From: Bacillota bacterium
GTDB lineage: Bacteria > Bacillota > Clostridia > Lachnospirales > Lachnospiraceae
Direction: 5' to 3'
DNA length: 14,087 nucleotides
NCBI GenBank assembly: GCA_023437885.1
Contig: JAEZFH010000337.1
Span: forward strand, 1 to 14,087
The first letter of the stretch is position 1. Every line of letters starts with the position of its first letter. Positions 13,680 through 14,087 of this stretch are shown piece by piece. A model generated the notes under the pieces. That model was not told the DNA's origin. It did not search any database and saw nothing but the letters and a program-made list of their open reading frames with translations. Position numbers and translations under genes: made by a program.

Positions 13680-14087
13680 ATGGATATTCATAATTTATTG
13701 GAGCAAGTCAAGAGCAACGAGATATCAATTACTCAGGCGGAGGAAATACTGAAAAAACTTCCCTATGAGGATTTGGGTTATGCTAAGCTGGATCATCACA
13801 GGACTTTGCGCTCCGGCTTTGGAGAAGTAGTCTTTTGTCAAGGTAAGACGATGGAGCACCTGGTTAATATTTTTAAGAGCTTCTATGAACATGATACCAA
13901 TGTCCTTGGAACGAGAGCATCCGTAGAACAATATGAGCAAGTTAGACAAGTATTGCCAATGGTAGAATATGACCCGATCTCAAGAATCTTATCCATACAG
14001 AAGAAGATCAGGGAGAGGATTGGATGTGTGGCTGTATGTACCGGCGGGACCTCAGATATTCCGGTTGCAGAAGAGGCAGCCCAGACT
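13680..14087 (+). CDS. larB: Nickel pincer cofactor biosynthesis protein LarB, 3' end outside window
   Basis: LarB carboxylates and hydrolyses nicotinic acid adenine dinucleotide to give pyridinium-3,5-biscarboxylic acid mononucleotide, the first step toward the nickel-pincer cofactor of lactate racemase and related enzymes (established for the family). The first 136 codons are present of about 250 expected, and the frame is open to the last base. Recognisable are the N-terminal helix (LLEQVKSNEISITQAEEILK), the conserved LPYEDLGYAKLDHHR (27-41), NVLGTRAS, and the start of the PurE-like catalytic domain with TGGTSDIPVAEEAA (121-134). The start is secure: AGGAGG (13668-13673) lies six bases before ATG. 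The partner genes larC and larE, if present, would lie downstream outside the window. The preceding 750 bp may be a structured leader. Confidence 0.93.
   Translation, partial: MDIHNLLEQVKSNEISITQAEEILKKLPYEDLGYAKLDHHRTLRSGFGEVVFCQGKTMEHLVNIFKSFYEHDTNVLGTRASVEQYEQVRQVLPMVEYDPISRILSIQKKIRERIGCVAVCTGGTSDIPVAEEAAQT

Overview
The window reads as a chromosomal segment of a low-to-moderate GC anaerobic Firmicute, most likely a clostridium of the Lachnospiraceae type. The evidence is the rseP-ispG-polC gene order, a Gram-positive PolC replicase, strong AGGAGG-like ribosome binding sites, a tRNA gene without an encoded CCA end, and a larB gene. The family-level placement is inference from memory of such genomes, not from a search.

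Layout. Positions 1-7330 (+) are a conserved housekeeping block: the 3' part of rseP (site-2 intramembrane protease), complete ispG (next-to-last step of the MEP isoprenoid pathway) and complete polC (replicative DNA polymerase III alpha subunit with built-in 3'-5' exonuclease). ispG and polC are separated by 443 bp holding two inverted repeats and a 15-bp tandem repeat.

Positions about 7430-9310 are a distinctly AT-rich accessory stretch. It holds one intact predicted lipoprotein gene of unknown function, followed by decayed or very small reading frames: an EF-hand/Excalibur-like C-terminus, two small coupled ORFs, and two broken fragments. Three good Rho-independent terminators punctuate this stretch. 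It ends at a tRNA-Glu(CTC) gene on the minus strand with its own promoter; the last terminator is a near-perfect inverted repeat that can serve both strands.

Positions 9481-12190 hold a recQ-family helicase (TTG start) with a C-terminal extension, preceded by an AT-rich leader. Positions 12360-12887 encode a 175-residue coiled-coil protein built on a 21-bp/7-residue repeat and closed by a strong hairpin. The next 750 bp carry no convincing gene but do have a good promoter candidate and terminator-like hairpins. They lead to the 5' part of larB (nickel-pincer nucleotide biosynthesis), which runs off the window.

The housekeeping genes are ordinary. The parts that deserve attention are the AT-rich gene graveyard, the heptad-repeat gene, and the long structured leader in front of larB. 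I found no CRISPR array, rRNA, complete insertion sequence, phage module or recognisable new defence system.
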